From a virus: DNA of 64,000 nucleotides. The stretch is from positions 1 to 64,000 of the IMG/VR virus record IMGVR_UViG_3300032268_001296. The stretch is one strand, 5' to 3'. The position numbers and the translations under genes were made by a program. The notes beneath the pieces were generated by a model. The model saw only the letters and a list, made by a program, of their open reading frames with translations, did not search any database and was not told where the DNA came from. Of this stretch, positions 19,438 to 29,700 are shown one piece after another (position 1 is the first letter of the stretch; each line of letters begins with the position of its first letter).

Positions 19438-21801
19438 ATGGGACAAGGACAAAATAAAATAGCTTTAAGTTTGACAGATTTACAGCCTACTGCTATTGTG
19501 GAGCTGTTTGAATTAATTTTAGACACTGTAGATAAAAGCTCTTCTATTATAAGATTTCATGGAGGTGGCATATTCCAACAAGACATAAAATGGCAAGGTA
19601 ACAATTATCCCATTCTTCCTGTGGAATCTGAAGGTTTCGAAGTTACCGCAAATGGTCAAATGCCAAGACCAAAAATTAGACTTTCTAATAAAGACTACTA
19701 TGTTACTCAATTATTATTAAATAACAACGATTTACAATTTGCAAAAGTTATTAGACGAAGAACTTTTGTAAAATATTTAGATGATGTTAATTTTGATGGA
19801 GGAAATCCATGGGGACAAGCAGACCCTTCCGCTGAATTAAGCGTGGACACTTTTGTTGTTAGTCAAAAAACAGCAGAAAATAAAGTTTTTGTAGAGCTTG
19901 AATTATCTTCTCCACTTGATTTAGAAAACTTTGAAGTTAATTCTAGGCTTTTAATGTCTCGTTATTGTTCTTGGTATTATAGAGGAAATGGATGTAATTA
20001 TGGAGGACCACCAATAGAAACCGAATATGGATTAGGTCTTCAATTAAACAAAGATTGCGTAAAAAGTTTTACAAGTAATGGCTCGGCAATATTTGCAACT
20101 GGAAATTGGAAAACTGGAATTGCATATAAAAGTGGTGATGCTGCATACATAGAAAATCCTAATATAATTATTAATCCACGCCCAGAAGACAAAGACAAAA
20201 CATTAAAATACGCAAAAATTTGGTATGTTGCTCAACAAGAGCATACCTCTTCGTCTACTACTCATCCAGATAATAATGAAACATTTTGGCTTAGAGATGG
20301 TTGTAATAAAAAATTAGAAGGTTGCAAAAAAAGATTCCAATCAAAAGAAACTCAAAGTATTCCATCTTCAGGAACTTCTCTTACAAATAACTTTATTGAT
20401 TTTTCTCATAAAAGCTTATTTAATAGTAATAATATTGCATCTCAAGCTACAATAACAGGATCTAGCGTAATTAGTGGATCAGCATTCAGAAACGTTGCAG
20501 ATGGTTTAACTGGAAGCTCCGCTAAAAATGCAGACTTGGTTTATTCGTGGATCAGTTCTGGAACTGCTAAACCGTATATAGAATTTACTTGGCCAGAAGT
20601 AAAGAAAATAAATAGAATTGATTTATATGATAGGAGTTCAAATGTGGATTTTAAAACTGCAAGAATTCAACTTTTTAATGGAGTAACTCAAGTTCTAAGT
20701 GGGGATATTAATGTTATAGCTAATGGATCTAAAACTACAACTGGATTTGCTATTACAAATGCAGATAGATTAAGAATAAGTGGAGTAAATTCTGATGCTG
20801 GAGCAGGATTAGGAGAAGTTTGTGTTTTCGAGCCTTCTGGATTAGGTTTGTACAACGACACTTTCTTATCTAGTGGTTTGTGTATTAATCCCGATCTTCA
20901 TATAGCTTCTTGGATTCAGTTTGAAAGCGGTGTTACTTCTACAAATCAATTACTTAATGTTTTTCATAATGTCGAAAATGGAAATCAATATAGCGGATTA
21001 AATCTTTATGTAAGTGGAGGTAATAATTTAGTATTAGATTTTGCGACTGTTGAGCTTAGTGGCGCACCATCAGGAGATTATATAATTAGGCGAAAATCAA
21101 TATCTATACCATTTGCTCCAAGAGATTTGCAGCCAATTCATCTGGAAACTTATGGAGGAAATACTTCTTCATCAACACCGACATCTTTTCCAGATGGAAG
21201 CATAAAAATTTCTAATTTGCAAAATAGCGCAGAGTATGTATTGAAGCCAAAAAACATAAGTACAAAATTTTCTGGAGAATTTTTCTTATTCAAAAATCCA
21301 TCTTATACAGGATCTACTTCTAATTTATTTTTTGGAGTTAATAATTGGCAATATCCAACAGGAAATTTGAATTTATCCGATTCTGGAATTTATTCAAATA
21401 CCCAATTAACCAGTAGTATTAAAATTGGATCTACCGCAATTTGGACTGGTCAAAGTGGTTTGGATTTTAGAAAAAACTTTTTTAACAGAGAAGACGTTAT
21501 TGGAGACGACGTAGTATATGAAAACAAAATCCCAAGAACTTATGAAGAGTTGACAGGCTCCAAACCTATATTAAAAACAGGTTTATTTGCTTGGTGGGAT
21601 ATGGACTTGAGTTCACCTCCTTATCAAATTATTGCATCTAATGATGCGAATCAAAAAATATACTTAAGTGGAGAATATGCAGCGTCTATAGAATCCGAAA
21701 AAACTAATATATTTAAATACGTCGAAGCTTATATTACTCAAGAAACTAGAGATTATTTACCATTTGGTGGATTTCCTGGAACAGATAAATATGGAAGATA
21801 A
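19438..21801 (+). CDS. Minor tail protein L (lambda gpL-like, enlarged)
   Basis: The N-terminal 300 residues match lambda gpL: a beta-rich start, then Cys177, Cys186, Cys289 and Cys296, the paired CxxxxxxxxC / CxxxxxxC pattern that binds an iron-sulfur cluster in gpL. About 100 residues are inserted between the pairs (gpL has about 20). Gly/Ser-rich beta domains follow to residue 787, with sections like F5/8 or LamG sugar-binding folds (KPYIEFTWPEVKKINRIDLYDR; GLYNDTF...), far beyond the roughly 230 residues of gpL. First gene of the tail tip operon. Confidence 0.8.
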   Translation: MGQGQNKIALSLTDLQPTAIVELFELILDTVDKSSSIIRFHGGGIFQQDIKWQGNNYPILPVESEGFEVTANGQMPRPKIRLSNKDYYVTQLLLNNNDLQFAKVIRRRTFVKYLDDVNFDGGNPWGQADPSAELSVDTFVVSQKTAENKVFVELELSSPLDLENFEVNSRLLMSRYCSWYYRGNGCNYGGPPIETEYGLGLQLNKDCVKSFTSNGSAIFATGNWKTGIAYKSGDAAYIENPNIIINPRPEDKDKTLKYAKIWYVAQQEHTSSSTTHPDNNETFWLRDGCNKKLEGCKKRFQSKETQSIPSSGTSLTNNFIDFSHKSLFNSNNIASQATITGSSVISGSAFRNVADGLTGSSAKNADLVYSWISSGTAKPYIEFTWPEVKKINRIDLYDRSSNVDFKTARIQLFNGVTQVLSGDINVIANGSKTTTGFAITNADRLRISGVNSDAGAGLGEVCVFEPSGLGLYNDTFLSSGLCINPDLHIASWIQFESGVTSTNQLLNVFHNVENGNQYSGLNLYVSGGNNLVLDFATVELSGAPSGDYIIRRKSISIPFAPRDLQPIHLETYGGNTSSSTPTSFPDGSIKISNLQNSAEYVLKPKNISTKFSGEFFLFKNPSYTGSTSNLFFGVNNWQYPTGNLNLSDSGIYSNTQLTSSIKIGSTAIWTGQSGLDFRKNFFNREDVIGDDVVYENKIPRTYEELTGSKPILKTGLFAWWDMDLSSPPYQIIASNDANQKIYLSGEYAASIESEKTNIFKYVEAYITQETRDYLPFGGFPGTDKYGR

Positions 21802-22201
21802 AATTTCAAATAAGTCTCTATCTGTTATTAGAGATTTCTTAGTTAATCATTCACTTAAAAATACAATGAGTGAGATATGTGGCTTTGTTGGTTTCGACAA
21901 AGAAAAAAAACAATATGTAGCAACAATTGAAAAAAACCAAGCAAATGATCCAAAATCTTTTTTTGCAATAAATCCAGTTAGTTATTTGAAGTTTAAAAAT
22001 TCATATTCTCTCGTTGGTGTTTTTCACAGTCATGTAATAGGAGATGAGTCCGCTTCGGAATTTGATATTAAAATGTCAGAGTCTTGCTGTTTACCATTTG
22101 TTATTTACTCAATAAATAGTAACAAATTTAATATTTATGAGCCTAAAAATAAAGATTATGATGTAAACATACTAGAAAGGATTAAGGTTAAATTGAAATG
22201 A
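21791..22201 (+). CDS. Tail tip protein K, MPN/JAMM peptidase domain only
   Basis: Start ATG 21791 (MEDKISNKSL) overlaps the L stop by 11 bases; an earlier ATG at 21764 would overlap more. The 136 residues hold a full JAMM zinc peptidase signature: Glu28, then H79-S-H81-x7-S89-x2-D92. Lambda gpK joins an MPN domain with an NlpC/P60 peptidase; here only the MPN half is present. Role in lambda: tail tip assembly and DNA injection. Its intact metal motif suggests an active isopeptidase- or peptidase-like site. Confidence 0.85.
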   Translation: MEDKISNKSLSVIRDFLVNHSLKNTMSEICGFVGFDKEKKQYVATIEKNQANDPKSFFAINPVSYLKFKNSYSLVGVFHSHVIGDESASEFDIKMSESCCLPFVIYSINSNKFNIYEPKNKDYDVNILERIKVKLK

Positions 22202-22866
22202 CTGTTATTAATTTACATGGTATATTAGCTCATGAGTTTGGAAGTTCATTTTTAATGCATATTAAAAAGCCCAAACAAGCTATTGAAGCTATAAATGCGA
22301 ATAAAACGTCTTTTAAGAAAAGAATTTTTGATCTTTCTCAACAAGGAATTCATTATGTTATTTTAGTTGATGGCGAAAATGTAAATTGCTATGAACAGCT
22401 TGAAATCAAAAAAGAGAATACAACTATAGATATACTTCCAATGATTTGTGGGAGTGGATTTGTTGCCGCTTTGACTACTCTCGGAACCTTTCTTGCTAGC
22501 GGTGCTGCTGCTGGTAGTTTTGCAGCAACGTTTGGAGGCTTTTTAGTTTCAAATGCTGCTATAATAGGAGGAGCTTTAAATGTTATAGCAACAACTCTTA
22601 TCCAACAAGCTTTATCTCCTTCTCAGAAATCAGAAAGAACAGAAGCTACAATCAGTGGAGCTAAAGAGTCTTTCTTGATTGGATCAAAAGCAAATTTAGC
22701 CCAACAAGGAAATCCAATTCCAGTCGGATACGGAAGGTTAAGAGTTGGAAGTTCTATTATACAAACAACAATCAAATCTTATCCACAAGCGTATCAAACC
22801 AAAAAAGCTTTAATTGGAAAAAATAAAAATTCTCAAGATGCAGCTATAAGAGAGCAAAATAAATGA
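22198..22866 (+). CDS. Tail assembly protein I (lambda gpI-like)
   Basis: Starts with ATGA overlap of the K gene. 222 residues: an N-terminal ubiquitin-like region (VINLHGILAHEFG...AIEAINANKTSFKK), a Gly/Ala-rich hydrophobic stretch (about 80-140), and a C-terminal SKANLAQQGNPIPVGYGRLRVGS segment, which together form the gpI pattern. In lambda, gpI is needed for tail tip assembly and is not in the finished virion. Order L-K-I-J supports the call. Confidence 0.82.
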   Translation: MTVINLHGILAHEFGSSFLMHIKKPKQAIEAINANKTSFKKRIFDLSQQGIHYVILVDGENVNCYEQLEIKKENTTIDILPMICGSGFVAALTTLGTFLASGAAAGSFAATFGGFLVSNAAIIGGALNVIATTLIQQALSPSQKSERTEATISGAKESFLIGSKANLAQQGNPIPVGYGRLRVGSSIIQTTIKSYPQAYQTKKALIGKNKNSQDAAIREQNK

Positions 22867-25800
22867 AACATTTAATTAATAAAAATCTATTTCAAGGAGG
22901 AGGCAAAGATAAACCAAAGCCTCAACCTCCACTTTTAAAGCCGCCTAAATTGGGAGCTTATAAAATGCTGAATTCTTATAGTGTTGCAGAAGTTATTGAT
23001 TTAATTTCCGATGGACCAATAGAAGGAATTGTTAATCAAAATGGATATCGCCTTGGCGAAGGATCTAGCATTTTACAAGGAATTTATTTAGACAATACCC
23101 CTATAGAAAAAACACCAAGCCAACAAAGCGTTCTCTTAAAACAAGAAGATGTTATTGGCGATCTTGATATAAGCGAAACTTTAAAAAAACTTGGAAACAT
23201 ATACTATGAACCAAATGGAGTTTTCAAAAGAGATTTTCATAAACCCGCTGTTACTCTCAATGGAAAATTTTTAAGAACAGATACGCCAGAAGCAAAAATC
23301 ATTTCTACGAATGCCAAAGAGGCTGGAGATTCAAAAGAATATTACTATTCTCCATTAATAGGTAAAATACTAGGGAAAAATAATAACAATGGAAATGGTT
23401 GGGAATGGATTGGAGATTTAAATGATAACAGTCCTAGATTTTTTAGGACACAAATCACCAAAGACTTAGAAATCCATTATGAAGATCCAAATCAAAGTTT
23501 ATTTTCTCCTTTAACACTTCTTACTAAAATAGAAACTAAAGTTAAAGCTGCAAATACTGGAGCATCAGCAAGTATAAAGCTTACTAATGAAAAAATTATA
23601 AATAAAATAACAAATTTAAAAAATTCAATTGCATCTAAAAAATTCAACTGGTCTTCTAAAAACACATGTTTTGTTGTAATAGAAATTTTAAACCAATCAC
23701 TAACACCAAGGTATACATCAAGCGCTGAAAAAAAAGTACTTGATAATAATGGAATACTTAAAGAGGTATCTTTTGAGCTTTCTGATTTTAGTAGTAATAT
23801 TCCTCAAGCGCAAATACATAAAATAATTATTCCAGAAATTCAAAATGATGAATATACGGGCAAAGTTGAAGGATGTTTGGTCATTGAAATTCCAACAATA
23901 TATTTAGAAATAGAAGGTTCCGCAGAAGACTTTTATGCCGCACAATCTTCAACAGCAAAAACTACGACAGTTCCATTAAAAATAAATTATGATTTTCATT
24001 ATAAAAGACAAATATTCACTGATTTAAGTGGCTTTATAAAAGATAATACAAAATTAATTTTTAAAAAAGGTCCAGAATCAGATATTTTGGGGCCTTCTAA
24101 ATATAACTTTTTAAATGTTTCTTGTGAATTTAAAGATGGAGGTGAATTTCAAGAGCCTTTGGAATATTTTAAAAATATCTATATCGATTATGATTACGCA
24201 TCTCCATTATCTGGACCGTTTAAAACTAGCGGAATAACAAGAAGAATTGTAGGAGATTGGAATACTAATGGAGCTAAAAATCCAAAATTAAATATAGAAC
24301 TTGGTCAAGAAGAAGGTTCTAACGATTCTAGAGCGCAAACAATAAACAGTTCTAGACAGAGCTTTTCTGATTGGAATGATGATAATCAATATGATGAATT
24401 AGCAATACCAATTGTTCACACAATTGAAAATCCAAATGTTTCGTCTGTTTTCTTTACGCTAGGTATTGCTAGTTTAAGTGATACCGTAAGTGTTTCTACT
24501 GATCAAAAAAGAGATCAAGGAGATAAAGTTCCAAGTATAGTAGAAATTGAAGTCGAGTGGGGTAAAATTTCAAATGGCGAAACTTTAAGCTCACAAACGC
24601 GAAAATATGCAATTGCAGCAATTGTTGAAGGTCAAATGTTGATTGATTTTGGATCTCCAGATTTGGAAGATGTAGAAAATGCAACTTTAGAATCTGTTAG
24701 AGATATAGGAGAAAACACTTTTGAAACCGAAGCTGTATTATCGAAACTTTTTACATTGCCATCTTTAAGCAAAGAAGAAAATCCATCTATTACTAAAAGA
24801 TATATTAAAATAACAAAGCTCTCAGCGGAAACAAATTCTGTTTTATTGAAAAAAGATATTTCTCTTTATAAAGTTACAGAGGTATTAGAACAAAATTTTT
24901 CTTATCCATTCTCTTCTATTGTTGGAGTTAAAATAGATGCTCGAACATTCAGCTCTGTTCCAGAGAGAACTTATGATTGCAGGTTTAAAAAGATAAAAAT
25001 ACCTTTAAATTACTTTCCATTAGAAGATAACGGAATTGATAAAAGATATATTAAATCTGAAACTAATTATAAAATTCCAAATTTAGTTTACGACGGAGAC
25101 TGGAATGGAGAATTTAAAGAAGGTTGGACTGATAATCCAGCTTGGATTATTTATGATCTTTTAACTAGCAAGCGTTATGGATTGGGCTCTTATCTAGAAC
25201 CAGAGCAAATTAACATATGGGAACTTTATAAGATAGGACGTTTTTGTGATGCGGTTGATAGCGAAGGTTATTTTGAAGGAGTATCAGATGGTGTAGGAGG
25301 TTTAGAGCCAAGATATTCATGCAATATTGTTTTTAGAGAACAAACGAAGATATTTGACGCTATCAACATAGTAGCTTCTTTATTTAGAGGAAGTGTATTT
25401 TTTAGTAACTCAGAAATACAATTTTTAGATGATAGGCCGCGAGATCCAATCTCGATATTCACAAATTCAAATGTCAAAGACGGAGTATTTAATTATATTA
25501 ATAATAGAAGAGACCAGCAATTTAATACTGTTGAAGTTGCTTACTTAGATAGATTTGACAACTATCAAACTAAAATTGAATACGTTCAAGATGAAGCTGA
25601 TATTAGAAAAAGAGGTGTTTTCAAAACAGATATAAATACTCTTGGCGTAACATCTAGAGCGATGGCTAGACGCATTGGACAGCATTTGATTTATCAAACA
25701 ATAAAAGAAAATCAAAGTATTGAATTTAGAGCTGGTTTAGAGTCTTTGTTATGCAGACCTGGAGATTTAGTTATTGTAGAAGATGAAATGAAAACACTTT

Positions 25801-27065
25801 CTACAAATTATGGAAGAATTTTAGAAAAAAGTTTAAATACGCCGAAAAGTTTAACAATTGATAATTTTTATGATACTGGATCTTTCACTGGGAAGGTTAC
25901 AGTTTATAGTCCAACAGGATTTACAACTTCGCAAGAGCTTAAAGATATAAGTAAACTAAAAAGAAACAGAGTTCCTTATTTTGATATAACTGGAGAATTA
26001 TTAAATTCATCAGATACTGCATTAACTGGAAGATATTATTTTTCTGGTTATGCCGCTGGATATGCAACTGGAAATTCATTTGGGCTTCCAAGTCAAGTTC
26101 CGTTGTATACTGGTAGTGGATCTAGTGGAAGCTTTTTTTGCTATTATAACACTGGAGCTACTGGTTTTGTTTTTTCAACTGGTCTCGCTTATCAAAATAA
26201 TAATATTTATGATAAAGTAATATGCAGCACTGGATTAACTGATATCACATATTTTGAAAGTGGAGCTGATCAAACTGGTTATAGATATGATTCTGCATCA
26301 CCAAATAAAAGAGGCGCTCTATCTGATAAAATTAATGAAAATTTTATAGTAGAATTTAAAAATAGCTATGAAGGCATTTTGGATAGTGAAATAAGCACTG
26401 TAAATAATCCACAGATAACGACATTTGATATAACTGGTGTTACTAATTTAGATTATGGAGCGAGATTGTTTTTAGATCCTAATGATATAAATATAAATCT
26501 TTTGCCATTAGTTTCAGAAGGTAGTGTTTATAGAATTCAACGAAAAAATGCCACAGATCAAGTTTATAAAATCATAAGCATTAGAGAAGAAAATCAAAAT
26601 GAATATAATGTATATGCTTCTAAATATGATACTGGCAAATTCAAAGAAATAGAAAATCATATAACTTCGGATTTCCTTCCAGAAACATTTGCTACCTCCA
26701 TACCTGTGATTAATGGTCAACAAATTATTGAACTTAGTCCTCCAAATATAAATACCTTTACTACTGGATCTATTTCTTCTACAGGATTTAGCTTAAGCGG
26801 ATCATGGAGTGGTGTTGCTGGTGCAACTGGATATTTAATTAACGTAGAAAATTTAACAACCAAATCATCAAGAAGTATAATTCAAGCGTCTTCTCCATTT
26901 AATATTTCTGGATTAAAAGATATGGGATATTGGGAGATGAGAATTCTTTCTCTTGCTACAAGTCCTAATATAGATTCTGTTGTTGCTAAAACTGGATTTT
27001 TTGCAGCATATCAAGCTGCGGCTCAACTAACTGCTACTGCCGTAGTTGGAGCTGATATAAAATAA
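22863..27065 (+). CDS. Tail tip/host specificity protein J (lambda gpJ-like)
   Basis: Begins with ATGA overlap. The 1400-residue protein has the gpJ opening: a Lys/Pro-rich start (KDKPKPQPPLLKPPKLG), then SVAEVIDLISDGPIEGIVN, then PDW(N)-like AWIIYDLLTSKRYGLG (about 760-775) and the R...GQHLIYQTIKENQSIEF region (about 940-955), followed by fibronectin-like domains (about 1290-1400). gpJ forms the tail tip, binds the receptor and extends into the membrane during injection. The C-terminal end should carry receptor specificity. Confidence 0.88.
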   Translation: MKHLINKNLFQGGGKDKPKPQPPLLKPPKLGAYKMLNSYSVAEVIDLISDGPIEGIVNQNGYRLGEGSSILQGIYLDNTPIEKTPSQQSVLLKQEDVIGDLDISETLKKLGNIYYEPNGVFKRDFHKPAVTLNGKFLRTDTPEAKIISTNAKEAGDSKEYYYSPLIGKILGKNNNNGNGWEWIGDLNDNSPRFFRTQITKDLEIHYEDPNQSLFSPLTLLTKIETKVKAANTGASASIKLTNEKIINKITNLKNSIASKKFNWSSKNTCFVVIEILNQSLTPRYTSSAEKKVLDNNGILKEVSFELSDFSSNIPQAQIHKIIIPEIQNDEYTGKVEGCLVIEIPTIYLEIEGSAEDFYAAQSSTAKTTTVPLKINYDFHYKRQIFTDLSGFIKDNTKLIFKKGPESDILGPSKYNFLNVSCEFKDGGEFQEPLEYFKNIYIDYDYASPLSGPFKTSGITRRIVGDWNTNGAKNPKLNIELGQEEGSNDSRAQTINSSRQSFSDWNDDNQYDELAIPIVHTIENPNVSSVFFTLGIASLSDTVSVSTDQKRDQGDKVPSIVEIEVEWGKISNGETLSSQTRKYAIAAIVEGQMLIDFGSPDLEDVENATLESVRDIGENTFETEAVLSKLFTLPSLSKEENPSITKRYIKITKLSAETNSVLLKKDISLYKVTEVLEQNFSYPFSSIVGVKIDARTFSSVPERTYDCRFKKIKIPLNYFPLEDNGIDKRYIKSETNYKIPNLVYDGDWNGEFKEGWTDNPAWIIYDLLTSKRYGLGSYLEPEQINIWELYKIGRFCDAVDSEGYFEGVSDGVGGLEPRYSCNIVFREQTKIFDAINIVASLFRGSVFFSNSEIQFLDDRPRDPISIFTNSNVKDGVFNYINNRRDQQFNTVEVAYLDRFDNYQTKIEYVQDEADIRKRGVFKTDINTLGVTSRAMARRIGQHLIYQTIKENQSIEFRAGLESLLCRPGDLVIVEDEMKTLSTNYGRILEKSLNTPKSLTIDNFYDTGSFTGKVTVYSPTGFTTSQELKDISKLKRNRVPYFDITGELLNSSDTALTGRYYFSGYAAGYATGNSFGLPSQVPLYTGSGSSGSFFCYYNTGATGFVFSTGLAYQNNNIYDKVICSTGLTDITYFESGADQTGYRYDSASPNKRGALSDKINENFIVEFKNSYEGILDSEISTVNNPQITTFDITGVTNLDYGARLFLDPNDININLLPLVSEGSVYRIQRKNATDQVYKIISIREENQNEYNVYASKYDTGKFKEIENHITSDFLPETFATSIPVINGQQIIELSPPNINTFTTGSISSTGFSLSGSWSGVAGATGYLINVENLTTKSSRSIIQASSPFNISGLKDMGYWEMRILSLATSPNIDSVVAKTGFFAAYQAAAQLTATAVVGADIK

Positions 27066-27078
27066 AATTATTAAAAAT

Positions 27079-28260
27079 ATGTTCGAATTTGAAACAGCAT
27101 TCAATGTAAATACTGGAGCTTTATCTCAAACTTACACAGGAAGTGGAGTACATTTAAAAAAAGATGTTACTCTTTCTTTCACTTTGTTAGATCCTCAGCT
27201 CAACTTAATTAAAACAGATTCTGATTTGATTAACAATCCTTTAACTGATATTGTTTCTTTTGATATTTTAAATTCCAACGGCAGTGTTGTTTTCCCAAAT
27301 TATAAATCTGGAACAAGCAGCAGAAGCTTGACTTTAACTGAAATAGAAAATGCAAGTATTTTTGGATCTTATAATAAAGATTTCGGCGTCAGAGCAACAG
27401 TTACGAATAATTTAAACAATAATAAATTCCAATGTGAATTTTATGCTTATGGAAATGTTCCAGAAATAGATATTGGTGCCACTTTTATTTATGATGGTGG
27501 AGCTTTTGCTCCAGCATCACAAGATCCTTATAGTCCTTATCCATTTCCAACGGGTGGCAATGAAACGCAATTAGGCCAAATCAAACTAGACATTGCTTTA
27601 AAAAATTCCCTACAGTATATAGAGATGCTGAAATATGATATTTATGCTTCTCTCGAAGATAATATTGTAGTTTACGATGATCCAAATTTAAATCCATCAA
27701 CTAATCCATATTTTTTATACAGTCAAAGCGTTCAGAGCGTTGAAGAAACTAAAACTTTAGTAATTAAGCCTATAGGTCTTGCTTATAATACAGAATATTA
27801 TTTTACAGTTGTTCCTTATTCAAACTTAGGTTCAGGAACGCACATTAAATTTGGTCCCAAAATATTTACAAAAGAATCAGACGATAATGTTCCTTTTGTA
27901 CTATCAGCTAATCAATTTGAACTTATTAATGGAGAATCTACAGTCAATTTATCTACTCTTAGCGGAGAAACAACAACTCCTGCTACAACATTAACCACTA
28001 TTGATACTCTGCAAACTGGAACTTATAATACAATTCTTTATGCAGTTCAATTCAAAACAGGAGATCCAGCTTCCTATATCTCTTCTGAACTAAAATTAGT
28101 TTATGGAGGAAGCGATCCAGACTCTTTATTAGAGTCACCTATAACAAACACTGGGCAACTGATTTACTCAGTTGCCACAGGTGTCAGCGGAGTGCGTTTG
28201 CTGCAAATAAGCGGAGCGCCTCCAAACTCAACTTATAAAATATATAAAACTTCTTTATGA
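27079..28260 (+). CDS. Tail-associated protein with beta/fibronectin-like domains
   Basis: 393 residues downstream of J. Ser/Thr/Asn-rich beta sequence with a fibronectin III-like stretch (ETKTLVIKPIGLAYNTEYYFTVVPYSN, about 233-258) and a C-terminal beta domain. No catalytic motif. As the last gene of the tail operon it is probably a tip or fibre protein. Its 3' end meets a gene of the other strand with a 6-base overlap and no terminator. Confidence 0.65.
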   Translation: MFEFETAFNVNTGALSQTYTGSGVHLKKDVTLSFTLLDPQLNLIKTDSDLINNPLTDIVSFDILNSNGSVVFPNYKSGTSSRSLTLTEIENASIFGSYNKDFGVRATVTNNLNNNKFQCEFYAYGNVPEIDIGATFIYDGGAFAPASQDPYSPYPFPTGGNETQLGQIKLDIALKNSLQYIEMLKYDIYASLEDNIVVYDDPNLNPSTNPYFLYSQSVQSVEETKTLVIKPIGLAYNTEYYFTVVPYSNLGSGTHIKFGPKIFTKESDDNVPFVLSANQFELINGESTVNLSTLSGETTTPATTLTTIDTLQTGTYNTILYAVQFKTGDPASYISSELKLVYGGSDPDSLLESPITNTGQLIYSVATGVSGVRLLQISGAPPNSTYKIYKTSL

Positions 28261-28416
28261 TGCGCTCATCATTTCTCGAAGATATTCAATAAACAATGGC
28301 TTTGCTTGTGCCGACAATTTAGCATAGCGCTTTTTGGCTCTACGATAATTTCTCTTTCCAATAGGATCTGATGGATTGATAATTGATCTAATTTCTTTTG
28401 CTTTTCTTTGGTTCAT
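28255..28416 (-). CDS. Small basic protein (53 aa)
   Basis: ATG 28416 overlaps the stop of the GNAT-like gene as ATGA. Sequence starts MNQRKAKEIRSIINPSDPIGKRNYRRAKKRY and is strongly basic. Small proteins with KRxYRRAKKxY are frequent in phages, function unknown; nucleic acid contact is likely from charge. Ends 3 bases inside the tail gene of the other strand. Confidence 0.65.
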   Translation of the reverse strand: MNQRKAKEIRSIINPSDPIGKRNYRRAKKRYAKLSAQAKPLFIEYLREMMSAS

Positions 28417-28871
28417 AATTTTGAAATATAAGTTTCGGAATCTTTTAGAAATCCCATTTTTTCATAAAACGATTTGATCTTTTCGTGTTTTTCATGAGCT
28501 ACTACAGTAGACATGGAAATGTAGTCAAAGTTATTTTTTCTTGCGAAATCGACTGCCGTTTTAAATAATGCATATCCGACTTTTGGATTTTTGGAAAGCC
28601 ACAAAAATTCCGAGAAAATTCTCTTATTGAATTTCGCGCTCTTTTCATTAAAAAAAATAATACAAGAATCAAAATTTGATTCTGATTGATGCCCCCAAAC
28701 AAACAAATCCCAATTTAAGATTTGGACATGCCCGAAAGAGGCTTTAATTGTTTCTGCATCATGCTTAATTAAACGATGACCAGAATGGAGATCCTCCTTT
28801 TCGAAGAGGATCTCCATATCATCAATCAGCCTGCAAAAATCTACAGGATTAGTTATCCTTTGAATTTTCAT
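28413..28871 (-). CDS. GNAT-like acetyltransferase
   Basis: Start taken at ATG 28871 (MKIQRITNP). The 152-residue protein ends with the GNAT closing pattern IKSFYEKMGFLKDSETYISKL and has a central VGYALFKTAVDFARKNNFDYISM segment corresponding to the acetyl-CoA-binding helix, although the usual R/Q-x-x-G-x-G/A loop is degraded. It could have lost activity. Contains a perfect 12-bp inverted repeat (28785-28817) within the coding region. Confidence 0.55.
   Translation of the reverse strand: MKIQRITNPVDFCRLIDDMEILFEKEDLHSGHRLIKHDAETIKASFGHVQILNWDLFVWGHQSESNFDSCIIFFNEKSAKFNKRIFSEFLWLSKNPKVGYALFKTAVDFARKNNFDYISMSTVVAHEKHEKIKSFYEKMGFLKDSETYISKL
28785..28817 (-). repeat. Perfect 12-bp inverted repeat inside the GNAT-like gene
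   Basis: ATGGAGATCCTC, a 9-base loop and the exact reverse complement; can form a strong mRNA hairpin within the coding region. Confidence 0.75.
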
Positions 28872-29700
28872 TAACAACCTTCAATAAAACACGAGAAGCC
28901 TTAGCTGGAATATCCTTGAACTGCTTCCAATCTTTTGCTTCTTGCAGAAGAGAAAGCATAATTTCATCATTAGCTTCTTGAGCCTTCTTCCACAGTCCTC
29001 TCAGAAAGGCTTTGAATGCCTCAAAATCTTTGAGCTTGAGCTTTTCGTTAACTACCTTCTCAAGAGTTCCTTGAGCGGTAATTGGAAGAGCGTTGGACGC
29101 TACAAACGAATCTGGAATTTCTACGACACGATTTTTCGACTTATCTACTTCGTCTGCGCCAACAATATGAATATTCAAGAAGTTTCTAACACAGCGCACA
29201 AAAGCTCTATTACAAGCAATAGTTTCTAAAAACTTCAAGCAGAAGTCATCCGTGTTTGATGCGGTAGCGTTTGCAACATCTTGATAAGTAATATAAGCAC
29301 CATCATTTTCATAGTTTGGAATCCATTGAATGGTGCATTTTGCAACGACATAATCTTCACGAACGTTATTTACGTCATATTCAACAGAAATGAAACCTCT
29401 CAGCTTTGCAAGCTCCTTGATACCTCCAAGCATAATAAGCAGCTGCTTGTCTTCAAGACCTTCAGCAGAAGGAGGAATAGGAATCTTACGAAGATCAAAC
29501 CAATCTTTATTGGGATAAAGGAATTCAGGCTTAATCATAGCTCGCCAATTCACAGAGCCATCTTCATTAAAGACGTAATCAACACCGTTGATTAGTCCAT
29601 CTTCATTTCGGATGTAAGACTTTTTGTGAAGCTTTTTAGGTTCATCTAAAGCTTCCGTCGAAACGTCATCAGTCAATTCTTCGTTATTTTGTTCGCTCAT
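28849..29700 (-). CDS. Putative single-strand annealing protein
   Basis: 283 residues. Acidic N-terminus, then a beta-rich core, then ETIACNRAFVRCVRNFLNIHIVGADEV (about 158-184), which resembles the conserved A-x-x-R-A-x-x-R-A-x-R-x-x-L-G helix of Rad52/Sak/Erf-type phage recombinases. The C-terminal 90 residues are Lys-rich and helical. The resemblance is by pattern only, and another ssDNA-binding role is possible. Confidence 0.4.
   Translation of the reverse strand: MSEQNNEELTDDVSTEALDEPKKLHKKSYIRNEDGLINGVDYVFNEDGSVNWRAMIKPEFLYPNKDWFDLRKIPIPPSAEGLEDKQLLIMLGGIKELAKLRGFISVEYDVNNVREDYVVAKCTIQWIPNYENDGAYITYQDVANATASNTDDFCLKFLETIACNRAFVRCVRNFLNIHIVGADEVDKSKNRVVEIPDSFVASNALPITAQGTLEKVVNEKLKLKDFEAFKAFLRGLWKKAQEANDEIMLSLLQEAKDWKQFKDIPAKASRVLLKVVNENSKDN

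Noticed and set aside
21764-21790. Earlier ATG for the K-like protein at 21764
   Set aside because: It would overlap gpL by 38 bases; ATG 21791 gives the compact ATGGAAGATAA overlap and begins right before the domain.
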